Notes: generated by a model from the letters alone, not told the origin. DNA of 64,000 nucleotides from Symsagittifera roscoffensis (GCF_963678635.1 NC_087064.1:47971346-48035345), one strand, 5' to 3'. Shown: positions 1 through 13,594, counted from the stretch's first letter. A program made the numbers and translations.

Positions 1-3000
1 AAAACAAACTATCCCCCACGAAAAAAAAATAATAATCAGATAAGATCTCGATATTGGGAAAACCCAATGGCAACAACCAACTCAGTAAATTTTCAAACTA
101 ATTCACATCCTCCACAGGATCGTAGTGAAAATTATCCATTCTTTCAACAAAATAAAAACAAAAAGCAAGCACCTCATCGAACGGATTATTTATCCTCTGA
201 TGATGATTATTTACAACCAGATATATTTGCACCATATACTCAAGAATATCGTGGGCAAGGAGTGCAAAAACCACATACATATCATAGAATTTTTTCTCCA
301 CATCCAACAGATACACAAAATCAACAACCAATACAAATGCAAAACCCAATTAATACACAATCTTTTCAACCAATTCAGCCACAAAACCCAATGATTACAC
401 ACTCGTATCAACCAACGCAATTGCAAAATGAAATACCACTCCCATATTACCTTCAACAACACGAAATAACAAAAAATCAACTCTCAAACTTTTCACAAAT
501 GCCAAATGCCGCAGAATCCCTACAAATGACAATGAATCCATACCTTATCGGTGGATCATCAATAACATCAAACAAACCATTAATGGTATTCACAGGAACA
601 GACCCTGAATATTCTGTAGAAGATTATTTAAATGCAGTAACAGCAAATTTAATTTTAAATATAGGACCTGAACCAATTAATACACCACTACATCAAAATT
701 GGATACATCGACGCACAGCGTTGATACAAACAACCTTGGATGGCGCAGCCCAAAAATGGTTTTCAGTATTGCCTATAGAAATAAAATCAAATTGGAAAAG
801 ATTTACACAAGAATTTTCAAAAATGTTTGACTCCGAGAGAAATAAACAACAACAAAGAGTTTTATGTAATGAAATTCGCAGATTACCAAATGAAACCATC
901 AAACAATTAGCAGTACGTATCGAAACACTAGTTCGAAAAGCATATTCATTAAATACACATGACTATAAAAACACAAAAATGACAGAAATCTTAATGATGA
1001 CCTTAACACCTCAATTAAGAAAAATAGCAATAAAAAAGAGAGCATCCCATCCTTCCTCAATTCGAGAGCCCGATCTAGAATTTCGAAAACTAGTAGACAA
1101 ACTAGAGCAAGCGGAAATCACAATGAAACTTGAAGAAACAGAAAATCTGAAGTTACAATATGTTAATCGAATTGAAACAAATACCACAAATATCAACAAC
1201 ATACAGGAATCAGATACAGACCTCGTTGAAAAAATCACTGAAATACTAAATATTTATGAACAACACCCAAACTTTAAAGGCAAACCATCTTTCAAAAAAT
1301 GGTGTAATTATTGCCGACGATACGGACATAGTATTTCTGAATGTAGACAAAAACAACAGGATAACCAAAACAAACCACAAAAATATAAAGAACCAAATAA
1401 ATCATTCTATCAATACATGAAGAAAGATCAAAATCTACCAAACAAAAATGTATACAGCAACAACAGTTCGGGAAAACCACTTCCGAACAATACCAATTAC
1501 ACGAGAAATCAATCACCATATAACTCAAGTTATAGAGGAAGATCACCAGAACGAAGAAATACACAAAATTAAAATTCTTCACAAAATCATTATAATCGAC
1601 CAAATAGTCAAAATAACTACTCCAGATCAAATTCAAATACAACACAATTTGTTTCTAGACCTAATTCCCGTCAAACATAAGGAGGAATAAATACTATCCA
1701 AACAATCAATCACGAAACTCATCATATAATAGAAATAGAAACTATTCAAATAATCTAAATAGAAGTTATTCAAACAACCGAAATCAGAATTACCCGAACA
1801 ATCGATCAAGGAATAACTCATATAACAGATCAAACTATCACAGATCAAACAATAATTATCAAAACAGATCACAAAACAACTCACAAAATCGACATTCAAG
1901 TTATAATAATCGTTATAAAAATTATTCCCAATCACCACATAGAAATAATAACCATTATAATAATTCTAAACATCGCCACAGAAGTAGTACACCCAAACAT
2001 CAAAGACATATTAATCAAGTACAATCAAATGAAGAAACAACATCAGACCCCCCAGGTATTGATGACACAGGAAATAACGAATTACAATTAAATCAAATAA
2101 ACTGTGGATCATCAGACACAGAAAGTGATACAGAAAACACTCTCTCCATAAATATGATAGCAGTCGAAAACGACTATGAACCTATTATATATGAACAACC
2201 TTTTTCATTACATATATATGAAAATCAATTAGAACTCCTTCACAATTATTATATTGAACCCATCCATACTACACAAACGGCACAAGAAACTAATGAAATC
2301 AACACTGTAAATAAATCCAATGAAAATGACAAAACAAAATGCTTGAATACAAATCACATCTATCAAAATATACAAAAAGAACAACCTAAAGAAAAAATTT
2401 GGACAATACCATTTCTTTTAGAAAGTCCAAGAAACAAAGAATTTCAACCACCAGATCTTGATATTGATTTTTTAATTGATTCAGGAGCAGAATCAAACAT
2501 TATAAACATTCCCACATGGAATGAAATCAAAACATTACACCCAAAATTAACACCTCTTGCAACCTCCAGTAAACTAGCAACAGCACAAGGATCAACATTG
2601 GTAAACTATGGAAAAGTTCAATTATTTTTCCTCCCCACAAGAACAATGGAACAAAATAAAATTTTAAACAAGCCATTTAAACAAATATTTCATATCACTG
2701 ATATTAAACACAATATCATTGGAATACCATTTATCTCTAAATATATACCAACAATCAACATCTTGAATAGTAAAATACTAATCAAAGATAAGTACACAAA
2801 AACAAAAGACACAGCCCTAACATTTTTTCAAAGATTAAATAAACAACCACCATTCTTTTCAAAATTTTATCCAATTTATAACCAACAACGAAAACACCTG
2901 AAACCACTATCAGGAAACATATATAATTTTATAATAAAACAAGTTCACCAATATGATAAAAATCAAAATAAACAACAACTCTATATGTCAGACTTTGAAT

Positions 3001-6000
3001 TCAAACCTATCCATAAGTTTTTCAAAATCACAATTTCATCCATAAAATATTTGAAAAATACGAATTCAGATGTCATTTCGTTACATGTATACAACAATAT
3101 ACCGTATCAAGTAACATTACCCTTAGGACTTTTAGGATATTGCAAAACCAACGCTACAATATCACCAATACATAAAAAAGCATACCGCGTAAATAATATA
3201 CTCCAATTATTAGATATTTGTCAATCCACAATTCTTAACGAAGAACTATTCATAAATAATAGAATAAGTAAAAAAAAGAAATAAAGATTATTTCACAAAA
3301 ACCCCATATTTCAAACCTACATTCAACATAAATAACTATACAGTGGATCAACAGAAATTTTTACAAAATGTTTAACTTCCAACATTCACAAATAACACAA
3401 GACGAATTTGACAAGTTAGCCAAACAGCTAATAAAATATTCATCAGTCTATGCAACATCCAAATTTGATGTTGGCAAAATTAGTTCATCACTACATCTCC
3501 CGTTAAAACCTGACGCAGTTTTCAAAAAACAAAGAGCAAGTAAAGTACCAATTCATTTACACGATAAAGTGAACAGATTACTCGATATTTTAGAGCAATA
3601 CAAAATTATCTCACCGGTAAACAAAGAAGAACAACCAAAAGGTAACACATTTATCAACCTTGTTATCATCCTAGCAAAACGAGAATCATTAAAAATAGTT
3701 CTAGACGCTAGATATCTTAATTCACTAATAGACGAATCAAAATGCAATTGGCCTTTTGAACCAATACAAGTTATTTTAACAAAAATAAACGGAAAATACT
3801 TTACAACCGCAGATATGAAAAGTGCATACAATCAAATGCCACTAGATGAACAATCACGACGTTTAACACAATTTGTTATTGGAAATCAACAATATGAATT
3901 CAATCGCCTATTCTATGGAATATCCATAGGACCAGCAGCATTCTCAGCTTTTATGAGCAAAATTTTTTGACCACTAATACTCAAGAAAAACGCAATCACT
4001 TATTTAGACGATGTTTTTATGCAATCACAGACAAAAGAAGAAATGTTTAAACTTTTAGAACACTATCACAAAATACTTCAGAACAAAAATCTGAAGGCCG
4101 CCCCCGATAAATCACACTTCTTTTTAACACGAGTTAAATTTTTAGGACACAATATAGAAAGAAAGACAACCATTCCATTAAAATCACGCATTGATGCTAT
4201 TCAGAAACTTCAACCACCAACAAACAAAAAGAAAATCCAAGAATTCCTTGGAATGTTAAATTTTTTAAGCAAATACGTCTATAAAATGCAATTATACTTA
4301 AGACCATTCTATAATATACTCAGACAACAAAATAATTTTGAATGGAATACAGAACATCAAATACGATTTGAAGAAATTAAAAAACTCTTAACTGAACAAA
4401 TTTCGAATACAATTCCCGATCCAAATCAACCATTCTATGCAATGTGCGATGCTTCAAATTTTGGCATCGGCGCAGCATTATTACAATCACACAATGGTAC
4501 AAACAAAATGAACCTTATATCAGCAAATTCTCGATTATTCACTCAAGCAGAGCTACGACTCTCAACCCTAATGAGAGAATGTACAGCTATAATTTATACA
4601 ATTACAGAATATGAATTTCTGATACTTGGATCAAAACATCCAACAGTTCTATTCACAGATCACAAACCAATCATTTTTCTCTTTACACAAAAGTCCAACC
4701 CAAATCACCGAGTTTATAGATTTCAATTAATTCTAATGAAATTTCCAAACTTACATATAGTTTGGACAGCAGGAAAAAATCTTGCATTACCAGACACATT
4801 GAGTCGAAATACACCACCTGAATTACTTACACGTAAAACTACAGTTGAAATACCCAAAAATATAAAATTTTACCTTGCAGAAAACCAAACATCACCCCGA
4901 CTAGAATGCAAATATGCAGTAAAAACTGACGTTGAACAATCACAAATAAATAACCTACAACACTTCCCACTTTACTTAGATTGCCAAAATAACCACTACG
5001 AAGTTGATCTACCTGGAACATCAACTTTCAAACCAATTCCATACTCACAATGGATAAAAAATAACACCCAACAAAAAAGAGTAAAACAACACTCGCATAA
5101 AAAAGACCTTTTCCCGTTGATTGAAAAAGAAAATCTAAATGATAAAATAAATTTATCAGGACCACAAACAAACGATTCAAAATACACAATAAATCAAGTT
5201 TTTGACCTCCACGACCCACTTGACACAATTCCTTTATCTAAATTAGAAATTGAAAACATTTTTCTCCCTCCAACAGAAAAAATTACAATTATTACCTTGA
5301 AACAATATCAAAATCTTGACTCAGTAATTAGACAACTAAAATCATGTCACAAATATAAAACTAAACCCGTAAAAGCAGATACCACAATTTTAGGAAATAA
5401 AACACTCCTCCGATATTTTCGAAAATTTAATAATACAACAATTAATGAAAACACAGACCTTCTAGAATACCAATTAAATGAATCAACAGTTCCCTGTCTC
5501 CCTTTAAGTATGATTCTCATAGCTTTTCATATCTCACATACACAAAACATTAAAGGACACTCTGGATCAGAGAAAACATATTCAAATTTCATACATTTTA
5601 ATTTCCCAAATGCACCAATTTGGATAAAAGTACTATGCAATCATTGTATAGTATGTCAGCTAAATAAACCTTATCCAAATCAAAAACAAATAGCACAAAA
5701 ACAAGATTTTATAGGACAAAGTTTGTACTTTAACCACCGTATTTCATTTGATACAAGAGGACCAATTTCACCATCATCCGAAGGAAACTCCTACATTATG
5801 GTAATTGTTGACGCATTTACACATTATGTAGCACTTAACCCAGTACCACATTGTAACGCTTATTACGCTTACACAACACTTTATGAACACTGGATAGCCA
5901 AGTTCGGACTACCCGAAATTTTAGTTACAGACAACGGTACAGAATTCATAAATAATGAAATCATCACGCTATGTCATTTATATAATATCAAACACAAACC

Positions 6001-7030
6001 ACGTACATCTCATGCACCTTGGACAAACGGCTTAGTCGAAGGTATGAACCGTTCACTACAAGAATATCTTAGATGTATCATCAATGGAAATGATACAAGA
6101 TACACCGAATGGTCAGCAGATGTAAAACTATTTCCCTTAGCATATAATTCACAAATCACGACAACTCTAGGAATGTCACCATATGAAATGGTTTTTAATC
6201 AAATGCCACGCAAACCAATTATGTTTACAGCAAACTCTCATAAAAATGCACAAAGTCATTGTCAACCGAATAAAGACTCAATTTGTTATAACCTACCTTT
6301 ACACACACATGATGAAGATCATTTTCATCACCCACAAATTCTTAAATTAGCCTCCGGTACACACACCGAATGGATTTTAAATAGAGATAAAAAACACAAT
6401 GAAATTTACCAAAAAGTAACAAAAAAGTTGTTACAAAGGCAAAACATTAATGAACAAATAAATTCGCGCTTTACACCAGCCTCCGATTTAAAAATTGGCA
6501 CATTTGTTTTAATACCCAATTTTAACACTCAAAAAGGAATTTCTAAAACATTACAACCCCTTCGTAAAGGACCATACCAAATAATTGCCAAACCCACTGA
6601 CGTCACATATAAAATCACCGACTCAGACCAAAAAGAAATTGTTCAACATCGAAACAATCTATTACCTTATTACCCAAAAGAATACGCACTACGCGAACTA
6701 ACTCAATTATATTCTTTCACAGGTTTAAAAGTTATTCAAAATAACCCACATACGGAAAATGAAACAAAAGAACAACATGACATTCACCTCGAAAACCAAA
6801 ATAAAAAATCAACTACAACGAAAAACAATACAAAAAAGCTAGATCAAAATATTCCTCAAAAAGAAAGAAAAAATAGAAAAATGACAGAAAAAATTATACC
6901 CCAAGAACAAATCGACAAATCAGAATATAGAGAGTCATCACGACTTAGAAATCAACCACGCAAAAACTATAAAACATTCATCCCACAATCTAAAATATTA
7001 GAGAAAGTTGAATTTCAAAAACAGCTTTAA
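1..7030 (+). pseudogene. gag-pol polyprotein, copy 1, disrupted and 5'-incomplete
   Basis: The frame is open from base 1 and its first 22 codons already align with copy 2 Gag, so the ATG at 67 is internal and not the start. Visible parts in order are the Gag core (about 600-1060), a CCHC knuckle (1313-1352), an Asn/Arg/Ser/Tyr-rich tail, an aspartic protease with DSGAES (about 2479), a reverse transcriptase with YLDD (about 3999-4010), RNase H (about 4430-4810) and integrase with CX2C and D,D35E (about 5540-6100). Breaks relative to copy 2 are an in-frame TAA at 1570-1572, a frameshift plus TAA near 1675, a frameshift near 3275, and an Arg-to-TGA change at 3968-3970, after which the same frame continues to 7030. 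The integrase still carries D, D and E. These breaks make a functional product unlikely from this copy. Confidence 0.93.
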
Positions 7031-7850
7031 TTTTAAAATTAAAAATCTTTGCACCTCTGAAACATTTTGAACTTTCATTTTTCAAAATAACATGCTGACA
7101 AACACGCAGCGATTCTAGTTCAAAATTAGCCAATAGGATTCATTCAATCCGTCACCTTCTATAACTCTAACACAAACCAATTAGACGAAAGATATTAAAC
7201 TCCAGGCATATCTATAACTATAACTTTGCGACCTCCAGGTCAAAAATAAGCAAACCCTTCCAACTTGACAACTAAAATAAATATCACCATAATATCATAA
7301 CCCTCCCTTATCTAATAACCCAAAGATCAACAATATTTCCCCAACTCAGTACTCAAATACCCCCCAAACAAAAGTGTTAAATTAGCCTAAAGTAAAAGAA
7401 CGACCATTTTAATTAGCCTAAAGTATGAAAATCTCAAAAATACCCCAGATCACTTGACAAATAAAAATAAAGAAAAAGAAGACGTCCCAGACACCATAAA
7501 ATTCGCCCCAACAATTTTTCACAAAACTCAACCCACTTGTCAAAAAACCAATAAATAATTCGACCACACTTGAAAATTGCCTCAAACAACAAAAAATATT
7601 CGATCGAGAAGCCATTTCTTAAATGCTCTTCTCTCGATCAGTCAATATAATTCTTAACATTTTCATAAACTTTTTAACAATATTTAAACTTTTAATCATA
7701 TTTCTTTTTTGATACCTTTGAAGCTTTTGTAATAATCTTAATCATTTTTTGCAACATTTTTTAAATTTTCTATTCTATATTTGAACTATACTTCCAACTT
7801 TCAAAAGCCATTGACCATATCCACAGGTACGATTCACAAAATTTATCTAA
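7031..7850 (+). other. Post-pol spacer of copy 1
   Basis: About 820 bases between the pol stop and the 62-aa ORF align well with 45684-46508 of copy 2 but hold no intact ORF on the plus strand. The last 230 bases contain the broken remnant of the small hydrophobic ORF. A conserved CCACAG/GTACGA junction lies about 25 bases before the next ATG in both copies and could act as a splice acceptor for a subgenomic RNA; this is inference. Confidence 0.6.
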
Positions 7851-7854
7851 ATGA
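7623..7854 (+). pseudogene. Remnant of the 76-aa hydrophobic ORF, copy 1
   Basis: The segment starts ATGCTCTTCTCT as in copy 2 (46282-46512). A T run is one base longer here (T6 against T5), giving a TGA after 29 codons, and a later Leu codon TTA has become TAA. The stop of the intact version would overlap the ATG at 7851 as ATGA. The ORF may be a decayed gene or may never have been selected; only copy 2 keeps it open. Confidence 0.45.
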
Positions 7855-8039
7855 TACGAACCATTTTTAGTAGAACCGATATTTTTTTACTATTTGTAAT
7901 TTTTATAACATTTCTATCATCCCTCATCTTGACAATATGCAAATGTATAAAGAAAGCAATCATCACATTCGCCTTAGCAACAATCCTTCTAATTCTTTTT
8001 CTAGAAGAATACTACAATAAACATAAATTTTTTCACTAA
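7851..8039 (+). CDS. Small hydrophobic membrane protein ORF (62 aa), copy 1
   Basis: This 62-codon ORF encodes a protein with two strongly hydrophobic stretches (about residues 10-30 and 35-52) separated by a short Cys/Lys segment (CKCIKK), and a charged C-terminus. Start, stop and length are the same in copy 2, with only three amino-acid differences, although the flanking noncoding DNA has diverged more. That argues for a real gene. A two-helix membrane hairpin is the likely topology. I do not recognise the family; viroporin-like accessory proteins or an unusual signal segment are possible roles. It directly precedes the ATG-less ORF, whose open frame (-1 relative to this one) begins within its last codons in this copy. 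Confidence 0.6.
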   Translation: MIRTIFSRTDIFLLFVIFITFLSSLILTICKCIKKAIITFALATILLILFLEEYYNKHKFFH

Positions 8040-9181
8040 AAGATATAGATCAAAAACCATCAAAAATTGCTAACCAACAATCACACAGTCAGTCTTCACA
8101 GACATCATCCCAAGATAACCCAACACCACCTATAACTACCCAAAACCCTCAAACATCTACACGAATTTCTTTTCAAGATAACCCATATACCTTTGAAGAA
8201 CGACACGCTCGCTTATCTGAACCACTAGAACCAGTTCAACGACAAGCACCTCTAAGTGAACCAACATATAACTTGTACCCAACACTACCACAAGAATTAA
8301 GTAGAATACGAAATCTTAGTCAAAATCAAAAAACAGTTGAAATAAATAGACAAATTATACATCCTCGACGAAACAGAAATTTTCAAACCCCACGAGTTCA
8401 TTTTGATATACCCCAATCCCCATCACAAAGTACTCCAGAAAACCCCATTGGTATATTACCAGAAACTCCTACACTTCTTTCACAACGTAGCACCTCAAGC
8501 CTACCCTCAGATTACTTAGGTTCAACACCAACATCTGAACAAATACGTGAAAACCCCTTTAACCCCCCAAACCAAACATCACGACTACCATATTGGACAA
8601 CACAATCCTTCACACAAGGTGAACCAAATTTAATCAATGATCCAATAGATATTTCTACGGATACAACAACATCCTCATCACTACCAGAAACATTATCACT
8701 ACCATCAACACCATCAATAAGCCAGATTTCACCGACGCCTTTTACTTTAAATTTTCCAAATAACCTCGACGCTAGATATCGAGAACAATCATCAACGAAT
8801 ATCCCTTTAAGATTAGACTGGAATACATTCACAGCACCCCCACCATTATTTGGACAACACCCAGAAAGTAACCGACTCAACAACTGGGCACCCAATAGAT
8901 TACAATATAGACAAGACATCCACGAAGACATTCGTGATCATAACATCCAAATACTCCAACAAAATAGTCTACAATTAAAGTTTGAAATCACGGTTAAACT
9001 AAACAACATTGCTCAACATCCTTACCCATTAAACCCACCAAATATAACAGCTCAATCACTACCACCACCATTTATAACAACTGAAGTAATATACAAATAC
9101 GACAGATATACCAAAAAGACAATTGGTTACATCACATTTTATAACCCATACTCAGGATTATCATACACATGTATATTCTAA
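8027..9181 (+). CDS. ATG-less Pro/Ser/Thr-rich ORF, copy 1
   Basis: An open frame of 384 codons from just after a TAA at 8024-8026 to the TAA at 9179-9181. It contains no ATG codon. A start could only be the TTG at 8273 (a Leu CTA in copy 2), another near-cognate codon, a frameshift, or an ATG supplied by splicing. The N-terminal two thirds are rich in Pro, Ser, Thr, Gln and Asn and look disordered. The last ~100 residues, from about the motif LQLKFEITVKLNN, look folded and are nearly identical in copy 2. Differences from copy 2 are largely synonymous or conservative and there are no frameshifts, so the protein is probably made. It ends inside the env start: the env ATG (9169) overlaps its last codons by 13 bases. 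No family recognised. Confidence 0.7.
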   Translation: MFSLKDIDQKPSKIANQQSHSQSSQTSSQDNPTPPITTQNPQTSTRISFQDNPYTFEERHARLSEPLEPVQRQAPLSEPTYNLYPTLPQELSRIRNLSQNQKTVEINRQIIHPRRNRNFQTPRVHFDIPQSPSQSTPENPIGILPETPTLLSQRSTSSLPSDYLGSTPTSEQIRENPFNPPNQTSRLPYWTTQSFTQGEPNLINDPIDISTDTTTSSSLPETLSLPSTPSISQISPTPFTLNFPNNLDARYREQSSTNIPLRLDWNTFTAPPPLFGQHPESNRLNNWAPNRLQYRQDIHEDIRDHNIQILQQNSLQLKFEITVKLNNIAQHPYPLNPPNITAQSLPPPFITTEVIYKYDRYTKKTIGYITFYNPYSGLSYTCIF

Positions 9182-11786
9182 AAATATTAATTTTTCTCCA
9201 ACTCTTTTTTCTAGTAATTTCCAATCAGAACATAAATCCTTACCCCCGCACAGGACCCCAAGATTTATTAGTAACACATTACGATTGTGAAGAAAATGCC
9301 CAAAAATACTACACAAATATGCAATAAATCAAGTATCACAAAGCGAAACAGAACCACAAGCTATAGAAACTACAAATGTAATAGCGACACTCTATTCAAA
9401 AGCCCGAGCAACAACAGTTATAGGATATAAATTCACAGCAACATCTTCTGAAAAGAAAGTACATTGTTCACAAGTCTCAAATGGAAATAAAAACCGACTT
9501 GACCACGAATCATTCTACCAGAGTAATATCGAACGACTTTTACATCTCAACCCCGAAGATTGTAAAAACGAGTTACTCAGACTAAATATCACAAAAAATA
9601 AAAACACCGATAGAAAGTTAGTGTATTTCCAAATTTTTGCAGATTCTGTACATCAAGCAGAACTTGAAAGATATCAAGGACATATAAAACTAGATGAAAA
9701 GTACCCATACAACGGCGCACACGGAAGATTAACTTATGACATACACGATAAACATTGGATACCGCACATTGGTATAAATAACCCATCAAACTGCAAAGCA
9801 GACACAAAAAATAAAGGATATCAAGAAATAATGTTTTTCGATTGGAAAATACAACTTGAAAAAATACAACTCACACGCGATTTATCTGACAACACAATGA
9901 TCTATCAAGGAATTAGATTACCTTGTAAAAACGATCAAGGCTATTGTGACCCTACAACACGACCACAAGCAACAATTGTTTGGTTCCCCGAAGACACATG
10001 TACAACATTTCAAGTAGCAAAAATACACGCCCGAATGATAAAATTTCACGAAAAATATTTTTTTTATACAATCAATTCCATATGAACAAGTAAATCCATC
10101 ACGAAAACAAAGTACTGATTTTAGAAACATTCACAATATAGAAAATAAATTGACACGTTTTCAAATATATCAAGAAACAGAACTTGCATGCAAATACAGA
10201 AACCCACTTCACAAAACACAATACTCCGAAATATTAGTTGAATACGAAAAAGGATTCGACTTGACCACTGGAAAAATAAAAATCGACCCTTATGCCACAA
10301 GTCATCCTATAAACGAAGAAACATCATATATACCAGTTAATTTTCAAAAAAGTAAAGGTCAACTTGGTGGACATCTAAAGCCCCATGACACTAGAAGCAC
10401 ACGTTTACAAGAACTATCACTAATGAATAGTACTTATTTTGGTAATATCCACTATGATATTCACTTAGATATGAAATTAGACTACACAATTAGCCGAATT
10501 TTTCAGGAAATGTCAATCTCTGAATTAGAAACACTTCACCAACTATGCGAATTAGAACGAACACAAATCTTACAATCACTTGCACTAGCAGTATTAAAAA
10601 TACCCTACGCAGGATATTTACTATCAGAAAATAGATCAAAATTTTTAGACTACGAAGGAAACATTTTATGGTTTTATACCTGTACCAAAAAAGTATCACC
10701 ACTATATGTTTTTGAAGATAAACGATGCTATAAAAGAGTCCCTATCTTTTATAAGAATAAAGTACATTTCGTTGACACACTTTCAAGACCTATTTCTGGG
10801 ATACCGCAGTTCCATGTGGATCAGAAAATAGCCACAATGTAGTACAACTGAACCCTGATGAAGATAAATATTACCTCCTTACCCCATACCCCACATTAAT
10901 GCAATCACTCAAAAAAATTTCACCGGAAAGCATTAGAGCTATTGCTCGAAACCCAAATATCGACTTACAATCAATTGGAATATATTCAAAATCCGATATC
11001 CAACATCACATTAGAACACAACAATTCCAAGAATTGTTAACACAAATGGACACTATACAAAGACAATCAATTGACCAAAACTTACGCAAACTTGCCGAAA
11101 CCGCAGCATTTGCTGATATCTATACACAAGATTATAGCGGATATTTTAAAGACATTAAAGACTATATATATCTCAACGGTGAAAAATACCGACCACAAGA
11201 TATCTCACCTATAAATATTTTTAGCTTTGTTACACTAAAAAATGAAATTCTTGATTTTCTAGGATGGCCCTATTACATCTTAGAAAAGTTGACTATTCTA
11301 TACGCAATGTTTAACTTTATAGGATTTCTTTTTTCACTTTTAAAAGGAATCTATAACACATGTGCTATATACACACAAGTCAATAGACTAGCAAGTGTAG
11401 CACGCATACTATTTGCAGGATTCTTTGGAATTTTTTCATCATCAATAAACAAAATTCTTTTAGACGCACAAATAAAAGAATACAATACAAAAATAGCAAC
11501 AAGACAGAACACATACGACGAAGAACATAATAATATAGAAATAACGCCTACAGCACCACAGTTACCACCCCTGCCACATAACCATCCATTATCCCTAGTC
11601 CCACGAAATTCTCGAAATTTAGCAATAACACATAATCCAAATTTTAGACCAACCATATCACAAAGTCCCATTCAACATATAATGACACATCATTCACAAG
11701 ATGAAAATACATATGAACAATTTATAGAACAACCCCATACCACCGCTTTTCAGTCTCAAAATAATAATTTTTTTAGCCCACGATGA
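9169..11786 (+). pseudogene. env-like: Envelope-like glycoprotein gene, copy 1, frameshifted
   Basis: This is the homologue of the intact 872-codon ORF at 47827-50445. The ATG at 9169 opens with the same hydrophobic signal peptide. The frame is broken by a one-base deletion near 9305 (stop at 9325-9327), a four-base insertion in a T run near 10060, and a four-base deletion near 10786, leaving three long open pieces (about 9315-10085, 10150-10842 and 10899-11786). A Cys codon near the N-terminus has also become Ser. The C-terminal piece retains the membrane region and cytoplasmic tail, and its TGA still overlaps the next ATG as ATGA. The gene product is not expected to be made from this copy. 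Confidence 0.88.
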
Positions 11787-13591
11787 GCCGACAACTTGGA
11801 TCCCTACACCGCTCAAATTCCCACCCAACCAACCTCAACACTCCAATTACAATAATTCCACTTTTTGCTTTCCCGCCACCCGATTTCCCAACCAGTAATA
11901 TAACATCAGGCATGAATTCAGACACTAATTCACATATTGCACTTTTATACTCCATTTCACAACTCAAAAACCCTAATATTGAAACCCGTGATGAATTTGC
12001 AGACTCTGAACCATCTCCATCCAATAATTTTCAAACCAACTCTTCAATTTTTTCAACACCCCCTTTTCAACCAATCCCACCAAATAACCCACTCCCATCC
12101 ATTTTTACACCTTCTTACGCTTCACAAGTCACCCCAACCTACTCTTCATTTCATTCAGACCGATCATCCAATTCTCCAGATATTCCCCAAATCTCCCAAG
12201 AACTAGATAATTTTATCACCCTACAACAACAACCCTTACACCTTGACACCCCCACTATAAATCAGATTTCATCCACAATAGAATCATCAAACCCACCTAC
12301 CCCTACACCCTCTTCAGCTTATACCGTATCATTAGCACAATCATCCACATCCACCGAATCATCAAATAGCACTAATAGAGCTTATCGCACTTTCAAAAGA
12401 AAATTCCCAAATCATCCATTTCCAACAAAACCAGGAACAGCCCGTGAATATATTAATCATCCAAATCACACTAACACGAAAGATTTTCTAGCAATCACCT
12501 TACCTTCATTTCCACAGTATACTTTAAACACTCCTCATGACACTAACGACACACGTAGTTTTGTAGATGAACATGTTTTAATGCCTACACTTCATTGGAC
12601 ATCATATTATCATTTTACTAATCCCCTTTGCCTACCATTATCTAATACTCATATCGATATAGAAAGAAATCAAGATATGCTATACCGACTCACCACACCA
12701 CTAACACATAGACAATTTACTTATATAGGATATAAAAAGTCACTAAAAACATTCACTGCACCCCGAGCTAACGAATATACGCTAGAATATTATGATCATA
12801 ACATCATCCGAGCTAACCAAGACCAGTTTTTAGATGATGATCGCTTCGCTAACCCACAAATCACAGAAAAATTCTTCATCAAAACACCATATGTACTTAC
12901 ACTCAATATATTTGACCGCAAATTTGACAACGTCATTTCTGAAGCACTAACCGACACGCAAGCTTACGAAAGTTTTAAAGAAAGATTTCAATTATTTTCA
13001 CTAACCTTCAATTTCCTTGCACCACATGAACGCGATTTGCACTGCTCACACGATATTATGTTACGCACTAAACAAACCCACACATATACATATTATCGTT
13101 TCATACAAAACCATTTTGATCTGCACACTCCATCAAGACAACCACACCACCGTTTTCAGTTTATTAACTCTAAATACACTTCACCATTTTTTCTTAACTT
13201 CACATATTGCATCAAAGATACTAACCTTCACGGTATTCTTGGCAATTATGATCCCATAACCCAAATGTATATATTTTGTTCCATCACGAAGACCCTTAAC
13301 GCAGAAGAATCCAGAGCCTTCCTTATCACACATGAATTTATTCAACCTATAGAAATCCCAATATTAGAATTCATCCACAACACTAAATACAATCACAAAT
13401 TATATAATCTCATTCAAAACACACCTTATGAGTTTGCAGTTGGCACTGAAGAACTAAAAACTATTAAAGCACTTCAATTGCTTTGGCCACTGCTTCAAAC
13501 TAAAAACATCATTCGCATACTAGCAAAATTACTAACAAACTCCGACATAATAGACGACATCTTCCCCCACGGTTTTTTCCCCGACGACTAA
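11783..13591 (+). CDS. Conserved 602-aa protein of unknown function, copy 1 (intact)
   Basis: The start ATG overlaps the env stop as ATGA, and the stop TAA is followed at once by a strong splice-donor-like CAG/GTAAGT. Residues 1 to about 200 are Pro/Ser/Thr/Asn-rich and poorly conserved against copy 2, so probably disordered. Residues about 200-602 are compact, rich in aromatic residues and His, and almost identical in the two copies despite many synonymous base changes, which indicates purifying selection for a folded domain. No signal peptide or clear membrane segment is visible, and I see no retroviral, protease, helicase or polymerase motif. The family is not recognised. An accessory or virion protein is possible, but this is inference from position only. 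Copy 2 carries a one-base frameshift in this gene. Confidence 0.8.
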   Translation: MSRQLGSLHRSNSHPTNLNTPITIIPLFAFPPPDFPTSNITSGMNSDTNSHIALLYSISQLKNPNIETRDEFADSEPSPSNNFQTNSSIFSTPPFQPIPPNNPLPSIFTPSYASQVTPTYSSFHSDRSSNSPDIPQISQELDNFITLQQQPLHLDTPTINQISSTIESSNPPTPTPSSAYTVSLAQSSTSTESSNSTNRAYRTFKRKFPNHPFPTKPGTAREYINHPNHTNTKDFLAITLPSFPQYTLNTPHDTNDTRSFVDEHVLMPTLHWTSYYHFTNPLCLPLSNTHIDIERNQDMLYRLTTPLTHRQFTYIGYKKSLKTFTAPRANEYTLEYYDHNIIRANQDQFLDDDRFANPQITEKFFIKTPYVLTLNIFDRKFDNVISEALTDTQAYESFKERFQLFSLTFNFLAPHERDLHCSHDIMLRTKQTHTYTYYRFIQNHFDLHTPSRQPHHRFQFINSKYTSPFFLNFTYCIKDTNLHGILGNYDPITQMYIFCSITKTLNAEESRAFLITHEFIQPIEIPILEFIHNTKYNHKLYNLIQNTPYEFAVGTEELKTIKALQLLWPLLQTKNIIRILAKLLTNSDIIDDIFPHGFFPDD

Positions 13592-13594
13592 CAG

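Noticed and set aside
67-69. ATG at 67 as the Gag start of copy 1
   Set aside because: The frame is open to base 1 and those codons align with residues around 410-432 of copy 2 Gag-Pol.
8027-8041. Programmed -1 frameshift from the 62-aa ORF into the ATG-less ORF at the T6 run
   Set aside because: Copy 2 lacks the T run and has an in-frame TAA at 46700-46702 between the two frames.
8273-8275. TTG as start of the ATG-less ORF
   Set aside because: The equivalent codon in copy 2 is CTA, and conserved open sequence continues upstream for about 75 codons.
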